Translations under genes and position numbers: made by a program
Notes under the pieces: model-generated
What the model was told of the DNA's origin: nothing
The model's input: only the letters and a program-made list of their open reading frames with translations
The model's database searches: none
Shown: piece by piece, positions 42,916 to 51,819 of the stretch
Numbering within the stretch: position 1 is the first letter of the stretch
Layout: every line of letters starts with the position of its first letter
Origin: CAWCQC01 sp963819905
GTDB taxonomy: Bacteria; Actinomycetota; Thermoleophilia; Gaiellales; Gaiellaceae
Length of the DNA stretch: 64,000 bases
Reading direction: 5' to 3'
Assembly (NCBI GenBank): GCA_963819905.1
Contig: CAWFXP010000010.1
Span: 248,001-312,000, forward strand

Positions 42916-44187
42916 TTAGGCGGAGCCGATCTCCCGCTCGACGAGGGCCGCCATGGTAGCACAGAGATCCTGGGCGTCTTCGGCGCGCTCGGCCTCCGCC
43001 AGGATGCGCACGAGGGGCTCGGTTCCTGAGGGCCTCACGAGTACCCTCCCGGCGCCTTCCAGCCGCTCGTTTTCCGCTTGAACAGAGCGTTTGAGGGTCT
43101 CCGGCAACACCTTCGTGCGAACACGCACGTTCTGCTTGGCCTGCGGCCAGCGCGGCATGACCGAGGCCGCGTCGGCGAGCGTCTGCCCGCTGGCGGCGAG
43201 CACCCCGCAGAGCAAGAGCGCCGCGGCGAGCCCATCCCCTGTCGAGTGGTCGCGCAGGTAGAGGACGTGGCCCGACTGCTCCCCGCCGAGGAGACCGCCT
43301 TCCCGGTGGAGGGCTTCGAGCACGTAGCGGTCGCCCACGTCGGTGGTGACCACCCTGATGCCGCGCTCGGCCATCAGCCGGTGGAAGCCGAGGTTCGACA
43401 TCGTGGTGACGACGACGAGCTCGACCTCGAGGTGAAGCGCCAGGATCGCGAGGATCTGGTCGCCGTCCACCTCGTTCCCGGCGGCGTCGACCGCGAGCAT
43501 CCGGTCACCGTCTCCGTCGAATGCCACCCCGAGGTCGATCGAGCCGCCGCGCACGGTCGCGGCGAGGAGCGAGAGGTCGGTCGCCCCGCAGCCATCGTTG
43601 ATGTTCGTGCCGTTCGGGCTGGCGGCAACCGCCGTGACGGCCGCACCGAGACGCTCGATTGCCGTCGGCGCGATGTCGGACAGAGCCCCGTTCGCGCAGT
43701 CCACCGCGATCCGCAGCCCCTCGAGCGATCGTCCGAAGCGGTCGCAGGCGAGGTCCACGTACCGATCGGCGAGGCCGCCGAGCGCCGTCACCTCCGCGCT
43801 CGTGGCTGCCGCAGGCGCGTCGAGCCGTGCCTCGACCTCTTCCTCCTGTTCGTCGGTCAGCTTCGAGCCGCGGGCGAAGAACTTGACACCGTTGTACTCG
43901 GCGGGATTGTGCGAGGCCGACACGACGGCGCCGTTCGCCTCGGCGAGCAGCGCGACCGCGGGGGTCGGCAGCACGCCCGCCAGCGTCACCGGCGACCCGC
44001 CGGAGGCGAGACCCTCGGCGAGCGCGCGCTCGACGTCGGGGCCCGAGCTGCGGGTGTCCCGGCCGACGAGGACCGGCGCGCCGTCGCTCCAGAGCGAGAA
44101 GGCCCGGCCCAGGCGCTCGACCAGTGGGAGGGTCAGATCGGCGCCGACGACGCCGCGGACACCGTCCGTTCCGAAGTACCGGCGCAA
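42916..44187 (-). CDS. glmM: Phosphoglucosamine mutase
   Basis: Interconverts GlcN-6-P and GlcN-1-P. 423 residues: FGTDGVRG opening, phosphoserine S92 in VVSASHNP, metal loop DGDGDR, sugar loop GGEQSGH, phosphate loop RPSGTEP. The start is TTG at 44187, ten bases after the rpsI stop; no Shine-Dalgarno is visible, so coupled re-initiation is likely. Followed by glmS, the preceding pathway enzyme. Confidence 0.96.
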   Translation of the reverse strand: MRRYFGTDGVRGVVGADLTLPLVERLGRAFSLWSDGAPVLVGRDTRSSGPDVERALAEGLASGGSPVTLAGVLPTPAVALLAEANGAVVSASHNPAEYNGVKFFARGSKLTDEQEEEVEARLDAPAAATSAEVTALGGLADRYVDLACDRFGRSLEGLRIAVDCANGALSDIAPTAIERLGAAVTAVAASPNGTNINDGCGATDLSLLAATVRGGSIDLGVAFDGDGDRMLAVDAAGNEVDGDQILAILALHLEVELVVVTTMSNLGFHRLMAERGIRVVTTDVGDRYVLEALHREGGLLGGEQSGHVLYLRDHSTGDGLAAALLLCGVLAASGQTLADAASVMPRWPQAKQNVRVRTKVLPETLKRSVQAENERLEGAGRVLVRPSGTEPLVRILAEAERAEDAQDLCATMAALVEREIGSA

Positions 44188-44197
44188 GGCCGGGTTG

Positions 44198-44593
44198 CTA
44201 CCGCTTCGAGAACTGCGGTCGCTTGCGCGCCTTCTTCAGGCCGGCCTTCTTGCGCTCGACCTGTCTGGCGTCGCGGGTCAGGAAGCCCTGACGCTTGAGG
44301 GTGACGCGGAGGTTCGGATCGGCCTCGACGAGCGCGCGCGCGATCCCGTGACGCAGCGCGCCGGCCTGCCCGGCGATCCCGCCGCCGTGCAGGCGGGCAC
44401 GGAGGTCGAACCGGCCCTCGAGGCCGGCGACCCGAAGCGGCGCGACGGCGATCGTCCGCAGCGCCTCGCGGGGGAAGTACTCCTCGAGCGGCCTGCCGTT
44501 GATCCAGGTCGACCCGTCCCCGGGTCGCAGGATCACCCGTGCGACCGACGTCTTGCGCTTGCCCGTCCCGCGGTACTGCGCGATGTCGTTCAC
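44198..44593 (-). CDS. rpsI: 30S ribosomal protein S9
   Basis: 131 residues with GTGKRKTSVARV, the GGGIAGQAGALRHGIARAL core and the basic tail KKARKRPQFSKR, whose terminal SKR reaches the decoding centre tRNA. GTG start overlaps the rplM stop (GTGA). Confidence 0.98.
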   Translation of the reverse strand: MNDIAQYRGTGKRKTSVARVILRPGDGSTWINGRPLEEYFPREALRTIAVAPLRVAGLEGRFDLRARLHGGGIAGQAGALRHGIARALVEADPNLRVTLKRQGFLTRDARQVERKKAGLKKARKRPQFSKR

Positions 44594-45042
44594 TCCGCTT
44601 TCGCCCTCCGTGTGTCGACTCCGAGCGGCTCCGGCATCTGCGCCTCGTGAGGATGCTCGGGGCCGGCGTAGACCTTCAGCTTCGTGATCTGGGCACGGCC
44701 GAGGCGGTTGCGCGGGAGCATGCCCTTCACCGCCTTCCGGATGACGTCCGTCGGCCGGCGCTCGAGTTGCTCTGCGAGCGTCCTCGACCGCAGGCCACCG
44801 GGGTAGCCGGAGTGCCGGTAGTACTGCTTCTGCTCGAGCTTCTTGCCCGTGACCGCGATCTTTTCGGCGTTCACCACGACCACGAAGTCGCCGGTGTCCA
44901 CGTGCGGCGTGTACTCGGGCTTGCGCTTGCCGCGCAGGGCGTCGGCGATCTGGGTGGCGAGCCGGCCCAGCGTCTGGCCCTCGGCATCGACGAGGTACCA
45001 GCGGCGCTGGACGTCGGCAGCCTTTGCGTTCCAGGTCTTCAT
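44590..45042 (-). CDS. rplM: 50S ribosomal protein L13
   Basis: 150 residues: RRWYLVDAEGQTLGRLATQIADALRGK, DTGDFVVVVNAEKIAVTG and AVKGMLPRNRLGRAQITKLKVYAGPEHPH, all diagnostic. Its ATG overlaps the TGA of the preceding uracil-DNA-glycosylase-family gene (ATGA), an unusual promoter-proximal partner for the rplM-rpsI pair. Confidence 0.98.
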   Translation of the reverse strand: MKTWNAKAADVQRRWYLVDAEGQTLGRLATQIADALRGKRKPEYTPHVDTGDFVVVVNAEKIAVTGKKLEQKQYYRHSGYPGGLRSRTLAEQLERRPTDVIRKAVKGMLPRNRLGRAQITKLKVYAGPEHPHEAQMPEPLGVDTRRAKAE

Positions 45043-45608
45043 CTCGTCACAGAAAAGCGGCGGACCACGCGTCCGCCGAGCGCCGATTGTAGCAGCCCCT
45101 TCCTGAAAGCCGAGGCGCCGCCCCGTGAGGGATGGCGGATGGAATCGATCCCGAGAGCCCGGCCGGCAACGCGGCCGACTGCGATCACCAGGCGTCCTTC
45201 GGCAAGGAGCTCGACGAACGGCCGGCCCGCCTCCACCTCGACCCTCGTCGGCGGTCGGTTCGAGCGTGGCTCGCCCGGGCGGTGCGGGTGCGCCGGAAGC
45301 ACGTTCCAGAGGAGCACGTCCTCGGCCAGCCCGAGGTCGGTGAGCGTCCGCTGGACGATCGTCGCCGTCGCCTCGGCGGGCCCGCTCCCGGTGAGCTGGC
45401 GCTCGGAGGTGAACGGAATGCCGGACACGCGCGCGCCGCGGTACCCGGGCGCCTCCCCGACGAGCAGGATCGCCGCCTCGGCGCGGCGCTCGAGGTAGTC
45501 GCGCAACCGTGACCGGCGCAGGGGCGCCCGCTCGCCGAGGCGGTAGAAGTTGCGAGCTACGCCGAACTCCGCCAGCGCGAGCGCATCGACGAACGCGCCC
45601 GGCTCCAT
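45039..45608 (-). CDS. Uracil-DNA glycosylase-superfamily protein
   Basis: A 189-residue protein with motif 1 LLVGEAPGYRGARVSGIPFTSE (GExPG type), a central WNVLPAHPHRPG and a late HPSRGG motif. These are the water-activating and Leu-loop positions of UDG-superfamily enzymes. The second ATG (45608) is chosen because TACGCT lies six bases before it. It is the first gene of the eleven-gene minus-strand run. Confidence 0.85.
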   Translation of the reverse strand: MEPGAFVDALALAEFGVARNFYRLGERAPLRRSRLRDYLERRAEAAILLVGEAPGYRGARVSGIPFTSERQLTGSGPAEATATIVQRTLTDLGLAEDVLLWNVLPAHPHRPGEPRSNRPPTRVEVEAGRPFVELLAEGRLVIAVGRVAGRALGIDSIRHPSRGGASAFRKGLLQSALGGRVVRRFSVTR

Positions 45609-45629
45609 GCGCATAGCGTAGACGGGATG
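45608..45629. promoter_or_regulatory. Single symmetrical -10 serving two divergent leaderless genes
   Basis: TAGCGTA (45614-45620) reads TAGCGT on the plus strand, seven bases before ATG 45627 (MFS), and TACGCT on the minus strand, six bases before ATG 45608 (UDG family). The two start codons are 18 bp apart, so one near-palindrome must direct polymerase both ways. Confidence 0.5.
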
Positions 45630-46784
45630 CGGGGCACGACCCTTCCGCTCTACGCGGGCGGCTTCCTCGGGCCGTTCGGCGGCGCGATGCTCGTCGCCCT
45701 GATCCCGACCGTCGCGACGGGGCTCGACACGTCGGTCGGGCTCGTAGCCGCGGCGATCACGGCCTACATGGTCCCGTTCGCGGCGCTCCAGCTCGTCTCG
45801 GGGACGATCGGGGAGCGCCTCGGCGGGGCTCGCGTGGTGCGCGCGGGATACGTCGGCTTCGGCGCCGCGGCGGTCGTCTGCGCCGCCGCACCCGAGATCT
45901 GGTCGTTCATGGCCGGCCGGGCGCTGATGGGAGCGGCGAACGCGTTCCTCACGCCGATCCTCCTGGCTGCGCTGTCGGAAGCCGTGCCGAGCGCAGTCCT
46001 CGGGCGAAGCGTCGGCACGTTCGCCGCGGTGCAGGTGGCCGGCCTGACCCTCGCGCCGGTGCTGGGCGGGGCGCTCGGCGAGGTGTCCTGGCGTCTCGCG
46101 TTCGCGCTCGTGGCCGTCGTGTCGTTCGCCCTCGCCCTTCGCGGCCTCAGCGTGAGCGGTTCGCTCGAGAACCGTCGGGCGTCGCTGCTCGATCTCGCGA
46201 ACCGCTGGATCGGCCTCGTCTCGCTGACGGCGATGGCCGGCTACCTGGGCTTCACCGCGATCGGCTTCGTGGTCGCGCTCGTGGCGGAGCAGGAGTTCGA
46301 GCTCGGCTCGGGGGCGAGCGGCCTCGTCGTCGGCGCCTACGGGGTCGGCGGCCTCGTGCTCGGCCGCTACGCGGGCAGCGTCGCCGATCGGGCCGGCCGC
46401 CCGAAAACGGCGATTGCCGGTGCGCTCGCCTGCGCGGCCGGCGTGCTCGCGATGGTGTTCGCCCCGACCGTCTGGGCGCTCGCGCTCGTCTACTTCGCCG
46501 TCGGCTGCGCCAGCGCGTTCGTCTGGGCCGGCCTCAACACGATCGTCGTCGAGTCGTTCCCCGAGAACCGGGCCGGTGCCGTCTCGGCCTACAGCGCATT
46601 CAAGTTCGTCGGCGTCGCCGTCGCTCCGCTCCTCTACGTTCCGCTCTTCGAGGAGGACACCCGCTGGCCGTTCGTGGCCGCGGCGGCCTTCTCGCTGCTC
46701 GTGGTCGTCCTCGTGATCCCGTGGCTCGGTCGCTACCGCCGGACCATGCCCCGGGCGGTCAGCCCAGATCGAGCACCCGCTTGA
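45627..46784 (+). CDS. Major facilitator superfamily transporter
   Basis: A 385-residue permease with twelve predicted helices; the loop motif between helices 2 and 3 is IGERLGGARVVRAG (GxxxDRxGRR-like), with a second copy VADRAGRPKTAIAG in the C-terminal half. Drug- or metabolite-efflux type; substrate unknown. Its last 26 bp overlap the convergent aminotransferase gene. Confidence 0.9.
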   Translation: MRGTTLPLYAGGFLGPFGGAMLVALIPTVATGLDTSVGLVAAAITAYMVPFAALQLVSGTIGERLGGARVVRAGYVGFGAAAVVCAAAPEIWSFMAGRALMGAANAFLTPILLAALSEAVPSAVLGRSVGTFAAVQVAGLTLAPVLGGALGEVSWRLAFALVAVVSFALALRGLSVSGSLENRRASLLDLANRWIGLVSLTAMAGYLGFTAIGFVVALVAEQEFELGSGASGLVVGAYGVGGLVLGRYAGSVADRAGRPKTAIAGALACAAGVLAMVFAPTVWALALVYFAVGCASAFVWAGLNTIVVESFPENRAGAVSAYSAFKFVGVAVAPLLYVPLFEEDTRWPFVAAAAFSLLVVVLVIPWLGRYRRTMPRAVSPDRAPA

Positions 46785-47973
46785 TGCTGCGCACGGCCTG
46801 CCCGATGCGATGTTCGTTCTCGACGAGGGCGAAGCGGACGAAGCCGTCGCCGCCGGGGCCGAAGCCGACGCCGGGACTGACGGCGACCTTTGCCTCGCGC
46901 GTCAGCATCGTCGCGAACTCGAGCGAGCCGGCGCCCGCGTGGGCGCCGGGGATCGGCGCCCAGACGAACATCGTGGCCCGCGGCTTCGAAAACTCCCAGC
47001 CCGAGCGGGCGAGGCCGTCGCAGAGCGCATCTCGGCGTGACCGGTAGATGTCGCGGACGACCTCGGGGTAGTCGGGGGTCTCGTTCATCGCGATGATCGA
47101 GGCGATCTGGATCGGCTGGAAGGTCCCGTAGTCGAGGTACGACTTGAGCCGTGCGAGCGCCTGGACGACCTTCGCGTTCCCGAGGAGGAACCCGACGCGC
47201 CAGCCGGCCATCGAGAACGACTTCGTGAGCGTGTAGAGCTCCACCGCGACCTCGTCGGCGCCCTCGACCTGGAGGATCGAGGGCGGCTGGTAGCCGTCGA
47301 AGCCGAGGTCCGCATAGGCGAAGTCGTGCACCAGCAGCACCTCGTTCTCACGCGCGAAGTCGACGGCTCGTTGCATGAACTCGAGGTCGACCGTTGCGGT
47401 CGTCGGGTTGTGCGGGAACGAGAGGATGATCACGCGGGGCCTCGGCCAGGACCGCTCGAACGTCTCGACGACGTTTCCGAAGAGGTCCTCCTCCGGGCCC
47501 ATCGGGACCCTGGCGACGTCGGCGCCGGCGAGCACCGGGGCGTAGATGTGGATCGGGTAGCTCGGGCTCGGGACGACGGCGGTGTCGCCCGGCTGGAGGA
47601 GCACCCACATCAGGTGGGACAGGCCCTCCTTGGCGCCGATGGTCGTGATCGCCTGCGTGTCGGGATCGAGGGCAACACCGAAGCGGCGCTCGTAGAGATC
47701 GCAGATCGCCTGCCGGAGCTTCGGGATGCCCCGGCTCGAGGAATAGCGGTGGTTTCGCGGCTTCTGCGCCGCCTCGCAGAGCTTCTCGACCACCTCGGGG
47801 GGCGACGGGATGTCAGGGTTCCCGAAGCCGAGGTCGATCACGTCCTCTCCTGCCCGTCGCAGCTCGATCTTGAGCTGGTCGATGACCGCGAACACGTACG
47901 GCGGCAGCCCGCCGATCCGCCGGAACTCGAGGCCGAAGTCCGTTGTGAGGTCTGGCCGGCGGGTCGTGCTCAC
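46759..47973 (-). CDS. Class I/II aminotransferase (alanine aminotransferase AlaC type)
   Basis: A 404-residue PLP enzyme: GNPDIPSPPEVVEKL, YSSSRGIPKLRQAI, PSPSYPIH, SFPHNPTTA, and the Schiff-base lysine in YTLTKSFSMAGWRVGF. These features match AlaC/YfdZ-type glutamate-pyruvate aminotransferases. GTG start with TAGCAT six bases upstream and no Shine-Dalgarno. Confidence 0.9.
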   Translation of the reverse strand: MSTTRRPDLTTDFGLEFRRIGGLPPYVFAVIDQLKIELRRAGEDVIDLGFGNPDIPSPPEVVEKLCEAAQKPRNHRYSSSRGIPKLRQAICDLYERRFGVALDPDTQAITTIGAKEGLSHLMWVLLQPGDTAVVPSPSYPIHIYAPVLAGADVARVPMGPEEDLFGNVVETFERSWPRPRVIILSFPHNPTTATVDLEFMQRAVDFARENEVLLVHDFAYADLGFDGYQPPSILQVEGADEVAVELYTLTKSFSMAGWRVGFLLGNAKVVQALARLKSYLDYGTFQPIQIASIIAMNETPDYPEVVRDIYRSRRDALCDGLARSGWEFSKPRATMFVWAPIPGAHAGAGSLEFATMLTREAKVAVSPGVGFGPGGDGFVRFALVENEHRIGQAVRSIKRVLDLG

Positions 47974-47979
47974 GCAGCC

Positions 47980-47985
47980 ATGCTA
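47980..47985 (-). promoter_or_regulatory. Leaderless -10 of the aminotransferase gene
   Basis: TAGCAT on the minus strand, six bases before the GTG at 47973. Confidence 0.45.
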
Positions 47986-48035
47986 ACCGGGGCTTCGACC
48001 GCCATCCGGCGCCCTGTCGCTACCATGGCCCCCCG

Positions 48036-48503
48036 ATGCGGGCCCGGATCGTTTCATTCGGCACGATTTTCGCCGTCGCTCTCGCAGCGACGCTCGTCTG
48101 CGCGTCGGCCGCGGGCGCCGTCAAGGCGAAGGCGATCGACCGCGTTCTCGCGGATTTCGACTCGCCCCTCGAAGGTCACGGCAAGACGTTCGTCGAGGAG
48201 GGCAAGCGAAACGGCATCCACCCGCTGTTCCTCGTCTCGATCGCCGGCTTCGAGTCGACGCTCGGAAAGGCCGAGACCTGCGGGCGCCGGAACCCGTTCG
48301 GCTGGGGCCCGTGCAACGACTTCAAGACCTGGAAGGCCGCGATCAAACGGGTCGCGCTCGGGCTCCGACGTGGTTACGTCGAGGAGGGGCTCGACGGCCC
48401 CTGGGAGATCGGCGAGCGCTACTGCGGCTGCGCCAGCTGGAAGAAGGGCATCACGCGCTGGTGGAAGCAGTTCGCCGACCCACCGGTGCGCGCCACGATC
48501 TGA
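48036..48503 (+). CDS. Secreted lysozyme-like/glucosaminidase-fold protein
   Basis: A 155-residue exported protein: signal peptide through LVCASAAGAVKA, then LVSIAGFESTLGKAETCGRRNPFGW, a Glu-containing helix followed by (R)NPFGW as in glucosaminidase/lysozyme-like peptidoglycan hydrolases, and a C-terminal WWKQFADPP. TACCAT lies nine bases before the ATG. Catalytic Glu in GFESTLG is inferred by analogy. Confidence 0.7.
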   Translation: MRARIVSFGTIFAVALAATLVCASAAGAVKAKAIDRVLADFDSPLEGHGKTFVEEGKRNGIHPLFLVSIAGFESTLGKAETCGRRNPFGWGPCNDFKTWKAAIKRVALGLRRGYVEEGLDGPWEIGERYCGCASWKKGITRWWKQFADPPVRATI

Positions 48504-48567
48504 TCGCCCGACGCGGCCTGGCGCCTTCGGCGCGGCCGCTGCGCGCGCGAGCACAGTCTCCCACTTG

Positions 48568-50154
48568 CTATTCCCACTCGATCGTTGCCGGGGGCTTGGA
48601 CGAGAGGTCGAGGCAGACGCGGTTGACCTCGGGGATCTCGTTGATGATCCGGGACGAAAGGGTCTCGAGGAGCTCGTAGGGAAGGCGAGCCCAGTCGGCG
48701 GTCATCGCGTCCTCCGAGGTCACAGCGCGGATGACGATCGGGTACGCGTACGTCCGCGAGTCGCCCTGGACCCCGACCGAGCGAATCGCGGGGAGCACGC
48801 AAAAGCTCTGCCAGAGGTCGCGATAGAGGCCGGCGCGCCGGACCTCCTCCTGGAGGATCGCGTCTGCCTCGCGGACGATGTCGAGCCGAGCGCGGGTGAT
48901 GTCGCCGATGATCCGAATCGCCAGTCCGGGGCCGGGAAACGGCTGCCGCCAGACCATCGCCTCGGGCAGGCCGAGCTCCTCGCCCACTCGGCGCACCTCG
49001 TCCTTGAAAAGCATCCGCAGCGGCTCGACGAGCTCGAAGTCGACGTCCTCGGGCAGGCCGCCGACGTTGTGGTGCGACTTGATCGTCTCGGCGACCCCGT
49101 GGCTCCCGCCCGACTCGATCACGTCCGAGTAGAGGGTTCCCTGCACGAGGAACGGCACCTCGCCGAGCTTCCGCGCCTCCCCCTCGAAGACGCGGATGAA
49201 CTCCTCGCCGATGATCATCCGCTTGCGCTCGGGGTCGTCGACGCCCGCGAGGCGCGACAGGAAGCGCTCCTCCGCGTCGACGTGGACGAGCGGCACGTGG
49301 AAGTGACGCTCGAACGTCTCGACGACCTGCAGCGCCTCGTCCTTGCGCAGCAGGCCGTGATCCACGAACACGCACATGAGCTGGTCGCCGACCGCCTTGT
49401 GGACGAGCAGCGCGGCGACCGCCGAGTCGACGCCGCCCGACAGTGCGCAGAGCACACGGGCCTGACCGACCTGCGCGCGTATGCGCTCGACCTCGACTTC
49501 GATGACCGACGTCGGCGTCCAGAGAGGCGGCGCGTCGGCCACGCCGTAGAGGAAGTTCTTCAGGATCTCCATCCCATGGGCCGTGTGCACGACCTCCGGG
49601 TGGAACTGGACGCCGTAGAGCGCCTGCTCCTCGTTCTCGAACGCGGCGATCGGGGTTGACGGGGAGCCGGCCACGACGCGCGCGCCGGCCGGCGGCGCCG
49701 TCACGGAGTCGCGGTGGCTCATCCACGACACCTGCTCCGGCGGGAGGCCCGAGAAGAGCTTGCTCCCGGCGTTCGCCTCGAGCTCGGTCCGCCCGAACTC
49801 GGAGACGCCGGTCCGCTCGACGCGCCCGCCCAGCTCCTGCGCCATGAGCTGCATGCCGTAACAGATGCCGAGCACGGGCACGCCCGCCCGAAAGAGCCCA
49901 GGATCGACCCTCGGCGCTCCCTCCGCGTAGACCGAGGCAGGCCCGCCGGAGAGGACGACCGCGCGGGCGTTCCGGCGCCTCACCTCCTCGGGCCGGAGCG
50001 CTGCGGGGACGAGCTCCGAGTACACCCGGCATTCGCGGATCCGTCTCGCGATCAGCTGCGCGTACTGGCCGCCGAGGTCGACGACGAGTACCGGCCGCTC
50101 CTCCGGCTCCGGGTCGCGGCCCGGGAAGGGGACGACGTCGGCGTCGGCGCTCAC
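48568..50154 (-). CDS. guaA: GMP synthase (glutamine-hydrolysing)
   Basis: Converts XMP to GMP. 528 residues: glutaminase domain with VVDLGGQYAQLIARRIRE, nucleophile Cys in LGICYGMQ and QFHPEV; ATP-pyrophosphatase domain with CALSGGVDSAV (PP-loop) and C-terminal dimerisation domain ending in KPPATIEWE. GTG start overlaps the guaB stop (GTGA). Confidence 0.97.
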   Translation of the reverse strand: MSADADVVPFPGRDPEPEERPVLVVDLGGQYAQLIARRIRECRVYSELVPAALRPEEVRRRNARAVVLSGGPASVYAEGAPRVDPGLFRAGVPVLGICYGMQLMAQELGGRVERTGVSEFGRTELEANAGSKLFSGLPPEQVSWMSHRDSVTAPPAGARVVAGSPSTPIAAFENEEQALYGVQFHPEVVHTAHGMEILKNFLYGVADAPPLWTPTSVIEVEVERIRAQVGQARVLCALSGGVDSAVAALLVHKAVGDQLMCVFVDHGLLRKDEALQVVETFERHFHVPLVHVDAEERFLSRLAGVDDPERKRMIIGEEFIRVFEGEARKLGEVPFLVQGTLYSDVIESGGSHGVAETIKSHHNVGGLPEDVDFELVEPLRMLFKDEVRRVGEELGLPEAMVWRQPFPGPGLAIRIIGDITRARLDIVREADAILQEEVRRAGLYRDLWQSFCVLPAIRSVGVQGDSRTYAYPIVIRAVTSEDAMTADWARLPYELLETLSSRIINEIPEVNRVCLDLSSKPPATIEWE

Positions 50155-51668
50155 CGGCCGGGACGGTAGTTCGGCGATTCCTTCGTGATCGACACGTGGT
50201 GCGGATGGCTCTCGACGAGGCCGGCCGCCGACATGCGCACGAATTGCGTCCTCGTCCTCATCTCCTCGATCGTCGACGCGCCGCAGTACCCCATGGCCTG
50301 CCGGAGGCCGCCGACCAGCTGATACACGATGTGCGTGACGGCGCCCTTGTACGCGACGCGCCCCTCGATCCCCTCCGGCACGAGACGGGCCACGTCCTGC
50401 CGGTCGGCCTGGAAGTACCGGTCCTTCGAGTACGAGCGGGCCCTCATCGCTCCGATCGAGCCCATGCCGCGATACTCCTTGACCCGCTCTCCCTGGTAGA
50501 GGACGACGTCGCCCGGGCTCTCGTCCGTCCCGGCGAGGAGGCTGCCGAGCATGACCGAGTCGGCGCCGGCGGCGATCGCCTTCGCGACGTCGCCGGAGAA
50601 CTGGATGCCGCCGTCGCCGATCACCGGGATCCCGTACCGGGCGGCCGCCCGCGCGCAGTCGTAGATCGCCGTCACCTGAGGCACGCCGACCCCGGCGACG
50701 ACTCGGGTCGTGCAAATAGACCCGGGCCCGATGCCGGCCTTTACCGCGTCCGCTCCCGCCTCGGCGAGCGCGTCCGTGGCCTCGGAGGTGGCGATGTTGC
50801 CGGCGACTACCTGGACGTCGAACTGCTCCTTGATCCGCCGCACCGTGTCGACCACCGCGTTCGAGTGGCCGTGGGACGTGTCGACGACGAGCGCGTCCAC
50901 GTCCTCCTCGACGAGGGCCTCGGCACGCTCGAGCGCGTCCTGCCCGACGCCGACCGCGGCGGCGACCCGGAGCCGCCCCTGCTCGTCCTTGGTGGCGAGC
51001 GGGTACTGGATGCGCTTCTGGATGTCCTTGACCGTGATCAGGCCCTTGAGGTAGCCGCTGCCGTCGACGACCGGGAGCTTCTCGATCTTGTGCCGGTGGA
51101 GGACTGCCTTCGCGTCGTCGAGCGTCGTCCCGACCGGAACCGTGATCAGCCCTTCGCTCGTCATCAGGTTCGCGATCGGCTGCTGCATGTCGCCCTCGAA
51201 GCGCAGGTCGCGGTTCGTCAGGATGCCGACCAGCCGGTCGGTCTCGTCGGTGATCGGGACGCCCGAGATGTGGTAGGTCTCCATGAGCTCGAGCGCATCG
51301 GCGACCAGGTCGTGCGGGCGGAGGGTGACGGGCTCGACGATCATCCCGGACTCCGACCGCTTGACCTTGTCGACCTCCGCGACCTGCTCCTCGACCGAGA
51401 GGTTCCGGTGGATGACCCCGATGCCTCCCTCGCGGGCCAGCGCGATCGCCATGCGGGCCTCGGTCACCGTGTCCATCGCCGCGGAGACGATCGGGACGGC
51501 GAGCTCGATGGTGCGGGTGAACCGGCAGCTCGTGGAGACGTCGTCGGGCAGGACGTCCGACTCGGCCGGGACGAGCAGCACGTCGTCGAAGGTGATGCCC
51601 TCCTTCGAGAACTTGCGGTCGAGCGCCAGCAGGCGCTCGACCTCCTCGGGCCCGAGCTCGATGCTCAC
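50151..51668 (-). CDS. guaB: Inosine-5'-monophosphate dehydrogenase
   Basis: Rate-limiting step of guanine nucleotide synthesis. About 505 residues: FDDVLLVPAESDVLP, two CBS domains (about 105-215), the catalytic loop GIGPGSICTTRVVAG with nucleophile Cys, DGGIQFSGDVAKAIAAGADSVMLG, and YRGMGSIGAM. GTG at 51668 follows GAGGAG by 12 bases; an in-frame GTG at 51695 is the alternative. A structured leader lies upstream. Confidence 0.95.
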   Translation of the reverse strand: MSIELGPEEVERLLALDRKFSKEGITFDDVLLVPAESDVLPDDVSTSCRFTRTIELAVPIVSAAMDTVTEARMAIALAREGGIGVIHRNLSVEEQVAEVDKVKRSESGMIVEPVTLRPHDLVADALELMETYHISGVPITDETDRLVGILTNRDLRFEGDMQQPIANLMTSEGLITVPVGTTLDDAKAVLHRHKIEKLPVVDGSGYLKGLITVKDIQKRIQYPLATKDEQGRLRVAAAVGVGQDALERAEALVEEDVDALVVDTSHGHSNAVVDTVRRIKEQFDVQVVAGNIATSEATDALAEAGADAVKAGIGPGSICTTRVVAGVGVPQVTAIYDCARAAARYGIPVIGDGGIQFSGDVAKAIAAGADSVMLGSLLAGTDESPGDVVLYQGERVKEYRGMGSIGAMRARSYSKDRYFQADRQDVARLVPEGIEGRVAYKGAVTHIVYQLVGGLRQAMGYCGASTIEEMRTRTQFVRMSAAGLVESHPHHVSITKESPNYRPGR

Positions 51669-51699
51669 GGCGGCGAAGATCTCCTCAGAAAGCACGAAA

Positions 51700-51763
51700 C
51701 CCAGGCGCTCACGTGCAACCTGGGCTCGGAAGTCGGCGGGTTCGCTCTCCCTCTCAACTTCCG
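51700..51763 (-). promoter_or_regulatory. Structured leader of guaBA
   Basis: In the 124-151 bp before guaB two hairpins occur: CGGAAGT/ACTTCCG (51727-51763) and CCCAGG/CCTGGG (51700-51724), the latter followed in the transcript by TTT. TACGAT just upstream (51773-51768) could be the -10. Could be an attenuator controlling guaBA; no known riboswitch class is recognised. Confidence 0.35.
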
Positions 51764-51819
51764 ATGCATCGTACCAGCCACGGCGTACGGTTCCGACGGC
51801 TCGGGCGAGACTCGGAGCT

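Noticed and set aside
40882..43029. A 715-codon plus-strand frame
   Set aside because: Antisense to glmS, whose active-site motifs are all in the minus frame.
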